64,000 nt of DNA from Alligator mississippiensis (GCF_030867095.1 NC_081824.1:116878162-116942161); one strand, 5' to 3'. Numbered from the stretch's first letter, positions 1-12,370 are shown. Program-made: numbers and translations. The notes: generated by a model from the sequence alone, not told the origin.

Positions 1-1232
1 GCAGAGATGAAGACTCCATGTTGCATTGATCTGAAGACCCAGTTCCTATGTAGCAAGGATCTTCAAACCACACATCTATTTATGCATATTGGAAGGACCC
101 ATCCACAGAAAAATACTACCAGAAAGTGGAGATTTGGCTGGGAATGGGGTCTTAGCATTAGAAGTGTCTGGCCATGTTAAGAATAATACAGGGCCACAAT
201 CTCTAAAGGTTAAAAGCTTTTTTTTTTTTTCAAGCAGTGCTGAATATCCTCAGCTCTCAGTGGCTTCACTTCAAGTTGTGGGTGCTTACACTTTTAAAAA
301 TTCAAGCCCTAAGACTTTTGCCCTTCCTGATTTGCTGATGCTATGGAATACAGACGTGTGATGTTATGCTACCTCAGCTATGAATAGTTAGTACTGTTAT
401 AGTTACAGGCTTCAGCCAGTAATGCCACCTGTGCAGACACAAGGAGAATTCGAACAGAAAGTCCTTGGCAGGAACTACAATTTAATGAACTTAGAAAGTA
501 TTTAGTCACTTTATGAATTCAAAGTCAGGCCAAAGACTAAAGACCTGTTGAAAGTTTTCTATGCAGAAAGTTTGTAAGAATATTATTTGCATAATATTGT
601 CTGCATGGCTTTAATTGCAAGACAGTTTAGATTGGCTGCTGATGCATTCCCAAAGGGTAAATTAATCAGTCACCCTGTTAATATGCATATTTTCCATAGC
701 TTCAGTGAAACAAAATCAGCTGTGGTTATCACAGGACTGACATGACAACTTTTACCTTTGGTAACTATAGGGGTTGTTACTTACATTTTAAATTTTTTCA
801 TGACCTTATTACTAAATTAAATATGTTTCATTCCTTAGTGATCTAACAACAAAACTCCTTGGAGATTATAGGGATATCTTCTCATCCAGTGTTGTAAGAG
901 ATTTCCAGCAGAGATACTGAAAACAGCCAGTAACAGCTGACATTTATGAAAGTCACAGTACATTTCAACATACTGCTAGTATATTATTAATCTGCCAAAG
1001 TGATGGACTCCAGACATGTCTTTTTCAGTTTATTCAGAATTAAATAGTCATTGATACTTTATATTTCCATCTTCTACTCAAAATATGGTATCTCACTGTG
1101 GGTTATCCTCAACCCCAAATCCATTGAACTGAATGGTGGCAGGAGGGAGAAGAGAAAGGTGGCCCTGTATATTTTAAGTGATTCTTTAGTGTTTTGCCCA
1201 GATGCTTACTTAGTATAAAACAAAATGATTAA
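1..1232. other. Unique AT-rich DNA, no gene seen
   Basis: No reading frame in this stretch looks like a protein family. It has a short poly-T run near 219-230. The part at about 590-720 is AT-rich with several homeodomain/POU-like words such as ATGCATAT and TTAATTGC and has no repeat features, so it might be a conserved non-coding element. That is only a guess from composition. Confidence 0.5.
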
Positions 1233-2335
1233 TAGATTCATAGATTGTAGAGTCAGAAGGGACCACAATGGATCATCATGTCCGACCCCCTGCCCCTGGC
1301 TGGAAAGAGGACCGAGGTCAGATGACCCCAGCCAGGTGATTGTCAAGCCTCCTCTTGAAGACCTCCAAGTTAGGTAATAGTACCACCTCTCTTGGTAGCC
1401 CATTTCAGATTCTGGCCACCCTTACTGTAAACAATTTCTCCCTAATGTCTAACCTAAATCTACTCTCAACTTGTTTGCACCCATTATTCCTAGTTACTCC
1501 CTGGGGCGCTCTGGTAAATAGCGCACCACTAATTCCCTGTTGCCCTCCCTTGATAAACTTATAGGCGGCTACAAGGTCACCCCTCAGCCGTCTCTTGTGA
1601 AGGGTGAAGAGATCCAGATCTCTCAACCTCCCCTCGTAGGGTCTTTCACAGAGGCCACTAACCATGTGAGTGGCCTTCCTCTGAACCCTGTCCAGATTCT
1701 CCATGTCCCTCTTGAAGTGTGGTGCCCAAAACTGGACACAGTACTCCAGCTGTGGCCTGATCAATGCCGCATAGAGGGCAAGCATCACCTCCCTTGATCT
1801 GTTGGTCATGCCTCTGCTAATACACAACAAGGTGTGATTGGCTTTGTTGATGGTCTCATTACACTACCAGCTCATGTTCATCTTGGAGTCAACTATGACT
1901 CCTAATTTCTCTCAGTCTCAGCTGCTGTGGCGGTCATCCCCCAACCTATATATGGACTGGGGATTCCTCCTCCTTAGGTAGGGTACCTTGCATTTATCTT
2001 TGTTGAATTGCATTCTATTTCTTTCCGCCTATTGATCCAACCTGTCCAGGTTGGCCTGTATCTGCTCCATGCCCTCCGGTGTGTTAACCTTGCCCCATAA
2101 TTTGGTATCATCTGCGAACTTGCAGAGGGTGCTCTCCACACCCTAATTCAAATCGCTGATGAAGATATTAAATAACACTGGTCCAAGCACCGAACCATGC
2201 AGGACCCCACTGCTCACCTCCTTCCAGGCCGAGAACGATCCATCCACCACCACTCTCTAGGTGTGGTCCCTAAGCCAGTTAGCCACCCACTTCATTTGAC
2301 TTCAGCCAATTGAATGTTGATGTCCGTGCAGCCAT
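1233..2335 (-). mobile_element. CR1 LINE, 5'-truncated, about 1.1 kb
   Basis: The element reads on the minus strand, with its 3' end at the low coordinate, marked by the ATTCATAGATT-type CR1 terminal repeat next to the usual GGTCCCTTCTGAC motif. Moving to higher coordinates there is the 3' UTR, then the C-terminal part of the reverse transcriptase. A 141-residue open frame (1405-1830) includes the CR1 signature RPQLEYCVQFWAPHFKRD and RVQRKATHM. Further upstream the translation shows the catalytic ADDTKLWG motif near 2100 and VVVDG/WVANWL near 2240-2290, but stops interrupt the frame. The first part of ORF2 and all of ORF1 are missing, which is the usual CR1 5' truncation. The coding part has decayed, so it is not active. 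Confidence 0.93.
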
Positions 2336-3091
2336 AGGGATTTGTATTAGTTGAGAATATGGTGCACAGTCATGAACCTCCTATTGCAAATGCAATTGTT
2401 AGATAAACTTACAAAATAATTTCTGATTTTCAATATTAGACTGTAACATTTTGAATGAGTTTAAAGAAAGTTGCATTTTAAAAGTGCCTAAGATGTTTTT
2501 CAAGTAGAAATGAGAACTATTAAATAAAGGTAATTCCCAAAAAAATGTGTAGTGATTGCTTTTGTTCCTAAGGATGATGCTGGTACATAAATCTCAGTAA
2601 ATTTAAATTGTAACAGATAGTTAGAAAGGGAAATTATATTTTTCCAAAAGGTCTAAAAATGAGTACTTTAGCCAAATGAAAGACTATAGTTATGACGCAT
2701 TATTCAAGTGCCATCTAGCCTAATAGATAATCTATCTCCAAAACTATGTATGTTTGTGTAATGAACTGAAATACAAAATAGACTAAACATGTTATTTACT
2801 TTAAAATTAAAGCTAAACTATAGCTATTATAAGAAATTAGAAAGCTCTAATTATTTAAAAGCAGGGGAAAGGAAGATACATTTTGAGATATGTCCATAGC
2901 AACTCTAGAATCCTGCACTACACTGTAAAATTCTGCATTGAAACTCTGTCTATTAATTTCTTTTCCTTTTAAAAGTCATATATTGTGTCTTGGCCAGATG
3001 ATGGCCTCTCCTCATATCAACTGTTCATTTGTGTATGTAATTTTGATGTATGTGATTTTCCTTCAGAAAGATCCTCCTCTTTTCTCCCATG
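2336..3091. other. Unique AT-rich DNA
   Basis: AT-rich sequence with no supported gene and no repeat that I recognise. Confidence 0.5.
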
Positions 3092-3175
3092 GCAGATTCT
3101 ATGGCCTATGTTATGCAGGAGGTCAAAAGATTTATAAGAATGATCCATTCTGACCTTATAATCAATGAATTCATT
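3092..3175 (+). repeat. Old CR1-type 3' tail fragment
   Basis: The run GGCCTATGTTATGCAGGAGG, followed by a diverged TGATCCATTCTGACCTTATAATC, matches the 3' tail I know from many sauropsid CR1 and CR1-tailed SINE copies (consensus like GGCCTGTGTTATGCAGGAGG then CCTTCTGGCCTTAAAATC). Only about 85 bases are recognisable. Whether it came from a LINE or from a SINE with a CR1-derived tail cannot be told. Confidence 0.6.
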
Positions 3176-5042
3176 GAATTCAGACATGGAGTTGTCAGAC
3201 AGGAAGAACCACTAAGCTAGACACTCCCTTGCAGCCAGTTTCTTTCGAGGCATAGTAGAGAGATGGGGTCATCATATAGTTGATTGCAGCTCCCTGATTC
3301 TTAGCGTCAGTGACAAGCTCTATCAAGAGACAGAGCAAATGAGGACCTGTTCTTATACATACATGGATGCCAAGACTAATGGATCCTGTACCATTAAAAG
3401 AAACCATACTTTCTTGCATACAACATGCTCCCAAATAAAACATGCATCTTGTTTTTAGAAGGCAAAATGCAGAAAAATCATATTTTTCCAGTCATAGTTG
3501 ACCATGTGATATAGAGTAAGTCCTCCTGGAAATACTGATTGTCCAGAAAGTATCCCACAGTTTGGTGAGGCAGCATGAACTTCCAGGTGTGGCAGACTGT
3601 CTCCTAGAATGCCACATTTCGTGGATAGTCTATGTGCCCAAGGGGATTTACTGCATCTCTCACAAGGTTAGACCCCAGACCCTTGGAAGAGCAGTAACAA
3701 AGCTGTTAGTTCTTTACTGTGAGTAGTTCTTTATATAATTTCCTGTAAATAACAAGCCTCATCAAGATACTACCAAAAGCTCACTTGATGCTTCAGGCAC
3801 AAGTTACAGTGCTCTGCCAAGAGCTATGGCTGTGAGAGGGTTAACAAAGGACTCCATCCCTCCATCTCTGAGCTAGACACAAATGACAGCCATCTTGGGA
3901 GTTGCATGATCTGCACAATATCTCCAGGTGTGCTTCTTTTCCAGTGAAGAGATGAGTTTCCTTGCTTAATACACGCACTCCAATTTTAGAGGGTTAATTG
4001 TTAAGGAAAAAGGTATGCCATGTGTGTGAAAATATGGTAATCACAATGCTCCTCTACTCTGCCAAGCCCGTTCCATGCTTTCTCCTTCCTAAACTGTCTG
4101 CATCAAGGATGGGTTAGTGCATAAACCACTTCTGTCAGCTTTCCATCAGCGGGATCTCTTTTGCATCTTAGGAATTCCCTGTTGGCCACTTATGAAAAGA
4201 ATGGATGATGTAAAGAGTCTTTTCTCTGTCTGCCTGGTAGATCACTTTATGCTAATGAAAGACCCAGCAGAAAATCTACCCCCATTGCCCTTTGTCCTGC
4301 AAAATGTTTAAAAATTCACCTTGGCAGAGACAATGCAAGTTAACTGTATAACCTGCCGAACAACACCAAAGTTGTCAGGTCAGGCGGGACTGAACTGTGT
4401 CCCACATTTAAAATGGGCCACCAATACACCAATAGCAAGTCAGTACTTTTTGGGGGGCAAGCAGCTGTTTAGGTGAACAAAGCTCAACAAGTTATAGACA
4501 AGTACACATGAATTGGTATGTTTGAAGCTAGAGAATAATATAGCAAGATCAGAGATGGCCTGTAGATCTCTATGCAGTGAGAAGCTAACCTGAAAATAAA
4601 TAACATCTATAGCCTATTTTGGGAGACAGACACCTATCTATACCATACTAGAGAGAAGTTCTTAAACTACAGTACCTGCCCCAGTGGTGGCTTCGTGCCC
4701 AATGTATGTTATTTAGATGGATGCTATAATTGTCGGTCTAAGAAATGTCAGGTTTTTTAGATGTTTATAATGTGCTGTTTCCGAAAGGGAGAACAATCAA
4801 TTACTTTAAGTGCCTTTCTGAATCATCAGCTCTCAGCAAAAACGTACTCATAAAACATTCTTCAAATAATACATTGGTAATTTGGACCTTCACTCTGAAG
4901 TGTTTCACATTTCATGCCTTCTGTTATTGTCTTTTAACAACAAAGTTTCATGGTTTGTTGCACAGAATATTTTTCACTATTTAAAAAAATTATTTTGGTG
5001 CCTACTTTGTCTCAAAGGACTTATACTAACTCAATCTAATTT
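3176..5042. other. Unique DNA, no gene seen
   Basis: No convincing coding region and no classified repeat. Short open frames exist on both strands but have no recognisable domain. Confidence 0.45.
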
Positions 5043-5580
5043 GAATCATAGAACCATAGGAAAATAAGCGTGGAAGGGAATATATGCCAACCCCCAGCCC
5101 CAGGCAGGATCATCTCTATCTAAATGACTCCAGAGATATGTTTATGTAAATTGCACTTAAAACTTCCAATTAATTTGCACTTAAAACTTCCAATGATGGA
5201 GACTTCATAATCTCTCTCAATCGTTTGTTACAGTGTTTGACCCTCCTCATAGTTGGTGTTCAATGGTGGCTTCCTAAAAACCAATCTAGTCTTGTTGCAA
5301 TTTAACCCCATTATTTCTTGTTCCATCCCCTATTTATGATCCTATGCATGATAAACTTCTTTATTTTTGAAGACTGTTGTCAAAATCCCCTTCAGACTTC
5401 TCTCTTGGCTAAATAAACCTAGTTCCCCCAACTTTGCATATATAATGTATTCTAGGCTTCTAATCATTTTACTGTGCTTGGACTCTTTTTAATTTATCCA
5501 TATCTTCCTTAAATTTTGCTGTTCTAGATAGAGTACTCCCGGTGAGACCACACAATAGTTTGCCATGACTCTTACACAAA
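5043..5580 (-). mobile_element. Old diverged CR1-family LINE fragment
   Basis: The low-coordinate end has the ATCATAGAACCATAGG terminal pattern and a CAACCCCCAGCCCCAGGCAGG block typical of the CR1 3' UTR read on the minus strand. Further in, there are diverged equivalents of the CR1 segments for the RT C terminus (CTTCAGACTTCTCTCTTGGCTAAA; GAGTACTCCCGGTGAGACC). Divergence is much greater than in the other CR1 copies here, so this is an older insertion. It contains a perfect 20-base tandem duplication with a 24-base period at 5151-5170 and 5175-5194. Confidence 0.75.
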
Positions 5581-7200
5581 CTGAGGCTGTTGCAGCCACA
5601 GCAGAGTACTTAGTATTAGTGGACACATTGACATAAGATGTCACTGAGGTCTAGTATTTAGGAGGAGTTAAAAAGGATGAGATATATTGCCTGCATAACA
5701 AGAGTCTGTACTTAAGATAATCTCTAATTGTTTGGAATTCTTTAGGATACAACATTTCATACATCACTTTCTAAGGCATCTGATACTGGCTGCTATCACA
5801 GATAGAATACTGGGGACAAGGGCCCACTAGTCAGACATTTTCATTAGAGAATCATAGTTTATAGAGCCCAACATGTTTTATTTGAACTATCTCAGATTCA
5901 GTGAACTTCACCAAATTGCCAGGGAACCAACAGGGTCATCAGTGGATTCCTAGCAGACTGCCACATAGGCCCTACGCCTCCCATATCAGGGGTAGATTGC
6001 ACCAAGCAAAGTAAGGTACCTACATCACAGACCTCCCTGGTCAACTGTCTGAGAGTCATGTACCCAGTGTTCAGAGTGTGCAGCTCTGTGGCAAGCACAC
6101 TGGAAAGACTGGCCCAGCTCTATGCTTCAAAGGCCTCCAGCCCTGGCACAGTCCATAGGGTGTGACTCCAGGGTCAGTGTTCCTGGTGTAGTCCAGGGTC
6201 TTCAGTTCATAAGCAACAAGCCATGGCAGAGTTTCCAGGCTCTCTCTGTGAAGCCAGGACCTGAAAGTGCTGGGAACCATCTCTCCACCTGTGACTCCAC
6301 TCCTAGGTTTGCAGCAAGAAGCCCAGAAGCCCTGAGAATCCAAGCTGAAATAACAGCTCTCAGAGCATCTAGACTCCCTGTTGAGGAGCTGAGACTTAAT
6401 GCCTGAAAGTCCCAGTACAGGTTCCTGTGCCGTGTGTGGCTCTAAGGCTACCTCAACACCACAGATTTTGACAGGCCTAATGGCTGCTCAATTCTATCAA
6501 CACAGACAGCTACAGGGTTTAGGGAGCTGGGAAAGATGTGGTATATTTCAAAACATATTGGCTTTGGACCAAAATCACATTTTGAAAAAATTAAACTTCC
6601 CATGAACCAGAAACCCTGATGTCTGGTCATCTGTAGGTCACTGGTCTGATCCAGTATAGCAGCTTTTAGACAGGCCCCAGTTCATTGCTGCCTGTTCCTT
6701 ACATAGTCCTTTTTGCCTATGCAAAATGGGTATGAAATTCTACTGTTCTGAATGGAAGCATTTACATTAATTTTGAACTAGTATAAACAATGGCATAGCA
6801 TTCAAGGCAATGGGAAAAGGGGCTCTGAATCACTACTTTATAAACAAAGAGTTAGCTCCTTATTTGGTGCAAAGAACACAGCTCAATTGAAGCCAAAGAC
6901 ACTTCACTCATTCATGGCAGTGGAGATCTAGCCCAATAGATTTGGATGCCCCGTTGCACTGGTTTTACATTGATCAAACTGTAATGATTCCGGTTGATTT
7001 GCTTTGTGCTGATTATAGTTTGCAAACAAGTTTTATGTTTGATGGGGGTTTTATGTTTGATGGTCTTACAAAAATTCAGGGATAGCTGATCTGGAAAAAC
7101 TATCCTGAGACACACAATTTGGAATGATTTGCAAAACTAAACAGTAAATGCTGTTGTCATGCACAGCACACTGTTCCCACGATACTGCCAGGCTGAATCA
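5581..7200. other. Unique DNA with one short repeat tail and a microduplication
   Basis: No gene supported. Around 6625-6665 the words GGTCACTGGTCTGATCCAGT and AGCAGCTTTTA resemble the 3' tail of an old amniote LINE/SINE family, at low confidence. At 7030-7045 and 7048-7063 the same 16 bases (GTTTTATGTTTGATGG) are repeated with an 18-base period. Confidence 0.4.
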
Positions 7201-8330
7201 GTGTCTTTCTCTCTGCCCTATATAGGCAGTGGAAGGGAGTAACTAACTGGGCTCAGTCCCTCCCTCCAAATGTAGGGGGAAGCAGGTATGGCCGGAGGGC
7301 TGCCTGGCCACTGGCTTCTGCAGCAGTGGGTAAGGGCACGCACACTCAGATACCCTGTGCAGCCAGGATCACAGCCAGTTCAGGAGGCAGGTAGGTTTCT
7401 TTCTTTATCTGGGCTTTGGGGAGGAGGACAGATCAAGACCCCTGCACTGCAGGAGGCAGTGGGGTAGAGGCAGGAGTGAATCATTCACCCCTGTCCGCTC
7501 CCGGCTGCACTGTGGGGATTGTCCGATGACCTCGCCCGGCTGGGGCCCCATTCACAGTGAATGGGGCCCCAGCTGGGCCGAGTCCTGGAACAATCAGAGC
7601 CCAGTGGATCCTCCGCATGGCATGGCATGTTGCCAGGAAGCCAAGCTGGGGGGCACATGCCACAGCTGTGAGCTGGGCTCTGCCTGCTCCCAGCCTCTAT
7701 GCCTTGTTGCAGCTGCTTCGAAAGCGGCGTGGCATGGTGCCATATGAGTCTCGCTGCTGCAGTGAGGCACATGGAGATGCACTGCACCGTGCCACACCAC
7801 TTTCAAAGCAGAAGCAGCAAGGCACAGAGGCTGGGAGCAGGCAGAGCCCAGCTCACAGCTGAAGCCCACCCTTGCCCCATGCAAAGATCATGGGGGCACT
7901 TCCCCCCCACCTTGGTTTCCAACGGCATGTCACACTTCTGGAGGAGCTGCTGGGTTCCAATTGTCCTACGGCCCGGGGTCATGGGGCAATCATTGTCCTA
8001 TAGTCCAGGCTGGGTCATGGGGCAATCATCTAGGGGCAGGGTGCAGGGAAGCCAAGAGGGGGGAACATGCGGTGCACACAGCGGCAGGAGCTGCCCACCC
8101 ACACTGATGGAGGAGCTGCTGGGCTCTGATTGTCCCATGACCCAGCCCAGCCTGAGCACAGCCCCAGTCCCACTCCCCTCCATGGCCCTTTCCCCTCCCC
8201 CTGCCCCTTCCCTTGCAGACTTTCCCACGGGGAGGGCATGCACATGTGCGCACACACTCAGCCACCCCCACATTTTTTCTCCCTCTGCCTATGCTGTCCT
8301 ACCTTTACTTTTAAGATAAGATGAACACTA
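7201..8330. repeat. GC-rich block of large inverted and direct repeats, probably mobile-element derived
   Basis: This 1.1 kb block is far more GC-rich than its flanks. It contains a near-perfect palindrome at 7534-7578 (22-base arms, one mismatch, one-base centre). It also has a long hairpin in which about 73 bases at 7662-7736 pair with 7789-7861; both arms contain the CTGGGCTCTGCCTGCTCCCA word or its complement. Related direct repeats follow: GGAGGAGCTGCTGGG occurs near 7938 and 8108, and the TCATGGGGCAATCAT motif occurs twice near 7978-8030. The overlapping open frames on both strands are a by-product of GC richness. I could not define terminal inverted repeats or a target duplication, so the class is unknown. 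Confidence 0.6.
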
Positions 8331-9959
8331 ACAGCTATCCAAGGTAGATTAACTATGCACCTGGTCACTGACGTCTTCATTTAAAAATTCAACCCAGAAT
8401 GACCTGGGGTATCTAGGCTGCTGCTGGGATCTCTGGGGTCTCTTCCCTTCCTCAGCTTTCATTTCCTACTCCCATCACAGTGGGTGGAGTGGTGCACCCC
8501 ATGGTGCCAGTGGAGTCCATGGTGCACTACAGTGAAGGAGCTGTGGTGGGGCCATGCACACAGTAGGTAGGGGTGCTGCCTGTGCATAGTGCAGTGGTGT
8601 TGAGTGGGTGAGGCTCAGGGGCCTGTGGCTCACACTAGTGAGGTATTCAGGGCATGAGACCCCCAGTATCTTAGAAGTTGGAGGCCCCTAGTATAGATAC
8701 CTCAGCCTCTTTCCACAGACATGCAGCCTCAAAAGAAGAAGCTGAAATTAGAGAGAAGGTTAAGTGTGCCGTAGAAATAACATAATATAAGTACTTGTCA
8801 TTCGTTTTTCATTTGCCCTTCATTTCAAATGTTGTCTTCAATTACTTTCTTAAACTGACGGTCCCAAGTCTAAAATGATCTAATTTAGCTGTTCTGAGAA
8901 TTTAAAAGTGAAATAGTTAGGAAAGTTAAGCAATTGATTTGTAGCGAATAACCCAACAAATATAACCATTTTGTTTTAAATTCACACTCTACCAGCAAGC
9001 AGACTTTTGTTTTGACATAAATATTTACTACATCTAAGTGTTCAAATATTTAAAGAGCTTTTCTGCCCCTGGGTTGTTCCAAACCATTAGCTACTAATTA
9101 TTCATAATGTATAATTTGTCCCTCAAGTCGCACACTATCCTACTTGATAAGAGATCTGAAATTGTATAAAAAAGATTAACACATTTCAGCTATAAATAGT
9201 GAATACCTATAGTTCCATATGAATTGCACTTGTAAGCATGAATATTATCAAGTGGTTTGTAAATATGCCATAGAGTTCATGAAATAGCAACTTTTTGTTC
9301 CTTTTTGTACAGCATCAAGCACAAAACAGGGGCTCCTAGGTCTGACAGCAGCCCAAATAATATATTAGAAGGATAGGAAGAAATGTCTTTTCATCCAATT
9401 AAATACCCACTCACAGAATTGTTATGGGGAAGAAGAGAAAAAAGAAGGGGTATAACATTTATTGAACTGAAATGTGATCCAGGAATCATAAAAACATTTG
9501 TGAACTATTTTTCCAGAGTTCATCCTGCTCTTTCACTGAATTGGCTTTATTCAAATTTCAACCAAATTACCTGTGATCATAGCTCATTCACTCACCATCC
9601 CTCCTTCCATATTATGGATCTAATCCTATAAACACAGTACTAGCCATATAATCCACTGAATTCAATACGCCTTTTATCTGAAAGAAGAATTCTGTCGGGG
9701 TGTCTCTTTCATCCAATAGCTTGTCCACAGAAGATCATCATAGATACCTAGAAAGTATACAAGGCCTTGCATACCCTATAAAAATTGTTTGGGTTAATAT
9801 GACATTTTTTTCCCTGACATATCTATGTTGTTTAGCCATATGAAGAAAAAATACACTCCACTGAACATAGTTATGCTGTCAAAAGTACAAGTATAGATGC
9901 CATGATACCAGCAAAAAAAATAAAAAGGCTTTTTTGCCACCATCTGCAGCAACTTCATC
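8331..9959. other. Unique DNA; AT-rich core may be conserved non-coding
   Basis: No gene supported. The first 370 bases are mixed GC content. From about 8770 to 9260 the DNA is AT-rich and repeat-poor, and includes a perfect MEF2-type site, CTATAAATAG, at 9190-9199. It would be reasonable to test this part for conservation; function is not shown by sequence alone. Confidence 0.4.
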
Positions 9960-10690
9960 TGGGGGCAGGGTTGCCAGAATAATTTGATATATTTTTGCCA
10001 CTGTCGCTCTCTACAGAGCATGGTGTGTGCGCCAGTGCGTTGTTTAATGGCTGCTAAGTCCAATGCTCAAGTGACAGTCCCTCCCACAGGTAGGGCACAC
10101 CTACCTACTAGCAATGCTCTGAATCTGAGCTGCAGATTCTTTCCTCTTTTGACACTGGTCATCACAAAACTTGATCCAGTCTGCCTCTCAGCGCCTCGCT
10201 CCATCTGCAAGCTGACTCCACCAACCAGGGCAGCATTCTTCACTCCTTTCCCAGTCATCTGCAGAGATTCCAAAGGATCCTAAGTCATCCAGGCAAGCAT
10301 CTCAAAATCTCTGCAGCACTCTGCCTCTCTTTCTAGACCCTTCACAAGCTTCAGAGTGCAGCACATTCTTTGGTCTCCTGTGATCTGGCATTTACTTGAC
10401 ATGACCAAGCCACTTGAGTCTTTTCTTACTAATCAATGTTCCCATGAATGACAAGCCAGCATGATTTGAACACTCGGCATTTGTCACCCTTTCTTGCCAT
10501 CTTATTCAAAGCTATTCAGTCATTTGATATGTTTGGCATAGATCGTCCATGTTTTTGAGTCATATAGAAGAGTGGATAAAACACATGTCTCATAAATATG
10601 AATTTTCACTTTAGTTGACAGTTTGTTATTGTTCTAGGCTCTGTCTTGCAATAAACCAATGTTCCTGGGTGCTTTGAGAAAGGCTGAACT
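9960..10690 (-). mobile_element. LINE ORF2 C-terminal remnant with zinc-finger-like tail
   Basis: On the minus strand the translated fragments follow the order known for the C-terminal part of a LINE endonuclease/reverse-transcriptase protein: NNNKLSTKVKIHIYETC, then TLLYDSKTWTIYAKHIK (compare LLYGCETWTVY), then LKWLGHVK.MPDHRRPK (compare LRWAGHVARMPD), then DACLDDLGSFGISADDWE, ending with CPTCGRDCHLSIGLSSH plus TTH, a C2H2-like motif at about 10036-10098. The fragments are spread over frames and contain several stops, so this is a decayed copy. It is clearly not CR1: the tail and the WAGHV-type motif differ. I do not assign the clade. The boundary near 9960 is approximate. Confidence 0.75.
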
Positions 10691-10905
10691 GGTTTGGGGA
10701 AAAATTGCCATGTCACAAAAGTAATTGTCCTATATATAAGAAAGTACTGAGCAAACAGTATATACAGGGACAGAATACAGTATGTCACCACTTTTTCAGT
10801 AAAGAAGGCAGAAAAACATGGATAATCCCTAACAGCATTTTGCTAGTTGTGAATTCTGCCAGTTTCAGGTCTGATTTTGACTTTAGAGCATTGTGAATAA
10901 TGGTG
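10691..10905. other. Unique spacer
   Basis: Short AT-rich stretch between the LINE remnant and the TA-flanked element, with no feature seen. Confidence 0.4.
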
Positions 10906-10907
10906 TA

Positions 10908-11320
10908 CAGTGTAACCTCATCAATCTGGCATGCTCAGGACCAAGCACCTGCTGGAAATTTGAAAATTCCAGATTTTTCAAACCAGAGCAGCTGCTGGTC
11001 GTGGACCAGGGGTTGATGGGGGTGGGGGATTAGCGGTGGCCGGTCCCAGAGTATCAGCAGCATGTGGAGCGGGGTGGTGGATGGCACCAGCAGCCGCCAC
11101 ATGCAAGCTTCTCCCTCCATGTCCATGAGGGGCGAGGAGGAGCAGCAGCCGGTCCCAGAGTAGCAGCCGCAAGTGAAGCAGTGGTATGGGGTGGTGGATA
11201 GCAATGGTGGCTGCTGGGTACAAGCTTCCACTGCCACATCTGGCAGTAGTGTATTTGTAAAAAGTACCAGATTTTTGAGCATTCTGGATTTTTGATATCT
11301 GGATTCATGAGGTTATACTG
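10908..11320. mobile_element. Non-autonomous pogo/Tigger-like MITE, 413 bp
   Basis: The ends are inverted repeats: CAGTGTAACCTCATCAATC on the left, and a right end whose complement reads CAGTATAACCTCATGAATCC. They are flanked on both sides by TA (10906-10907 and 11321-11322), the target-site duplication of the Tc1/mariner superfamily. CAGTATAACCTC is the start of known Tigger/pogo termini. Further inside, both arms carry a TCTGGxATGCTC-like and a CCAGATTTTT word, so the inverted repeat extends about 70 bases with mismatches. The interior is GC-rich with two related pieces carrying CCGGTCCCAGAGTA and encodes no transposase, so the copy was mobilised in trans. Confidence 0.85.
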
Positions 11321-11322
11321 TA

Positions 11323-12370
11323 TTTGATGGGAGGCTGAAAAATAATTGATTCAGATTAATTTGAGGTGTTTTCTTTTTGTGGCGGGACTGGACATAAAAT
11401 GAACTATTTGACTCCACTCTTTTCCATGACAGGATCCCAATTCTACTTCAGTAACTGATGCTTTGTGATATCATTCTTGCAATTTTCTATGGAGCATTTT
11501 AGTGTTTACACAAAAGAAAACACAACGTACTAGGATATAAGCATCAGGTACCTGTGGAGAGAAACAGAAGTGGATCATGAAGTGGATATAATTTTTAAAA
11601 ATTAATGCTTGAAAACCCAGAATTGGGTTTTCAAATTGTTCCTCTAGCAAGGGACAATGACAATTTTACAGTAGAATTAAGAAAAGATTTTCCTTCCCTT
11701 TCTCCTTACCATGTGTTCAAATTGCACAACATCCCTGCAGCAGAAAAATATTCTCACCACACACAATGTTTTGCCGTCTATTTGTCACTATTGTCCTCTG
11801 AGGAGTGGTGGCCATGGGAAACTCCAATGCATTCTATTTGCTATAGATAGTACTGTACCTCCTTGTCTAAAATTGCTACTATCAAGCTCTGCAAATTATA
11901 AAGCCATCAAATTTGCAGTGCTTACATTTGAAAGTACTGTGTATTTCTTTTTTCCCTGTTATTTGGTGACCTAGGCTGAAGAGGTGGATATCTGAAACTA
12001 AAGTGAAAAATACAGTTAACTAATATATTGTCTCTTTACTATGCCTGGCCACTGACAGTACCTCTCCATTCTGGCCAGTTTACAGAGCTGGCTTTCCTCG
12101 GTACGGAGTTACCACTACTTTTGTGGCATACACAAATCTGTAACCATCTGTTTCAAAAGCCTGTTTTCCTCCATAATTATATGGAAATTAGATGGCTTCA
12201 ATGTTGACAGTGTAAACAATCACTGTGCAGAAATTTAGAAAAAAATTAGATTACTAGGCAAATTAATTGAATAAAGGATAACCATATAATAGATATACAC
12301 TATCCTTTCTTCATAGGCTCACTTCAGCAGTCCAGACACCCTATTCTTATTTCCAGGCTAAACATCAATA
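11323..12370. other. Unique AT-rich DNA
   Basis: No gene or classified repeat recognised. Short frames at 11605-11974 have no domain. Confidence 0.45.

Noticed and set aside
7485-8319. Overlapping open frames on both strands, including a 206-residue frame
   Set aside because: They lie in a GC-rich inverted-repeat block with few stop codons by composition; proline/serine/cysteine-rich and without any domain.
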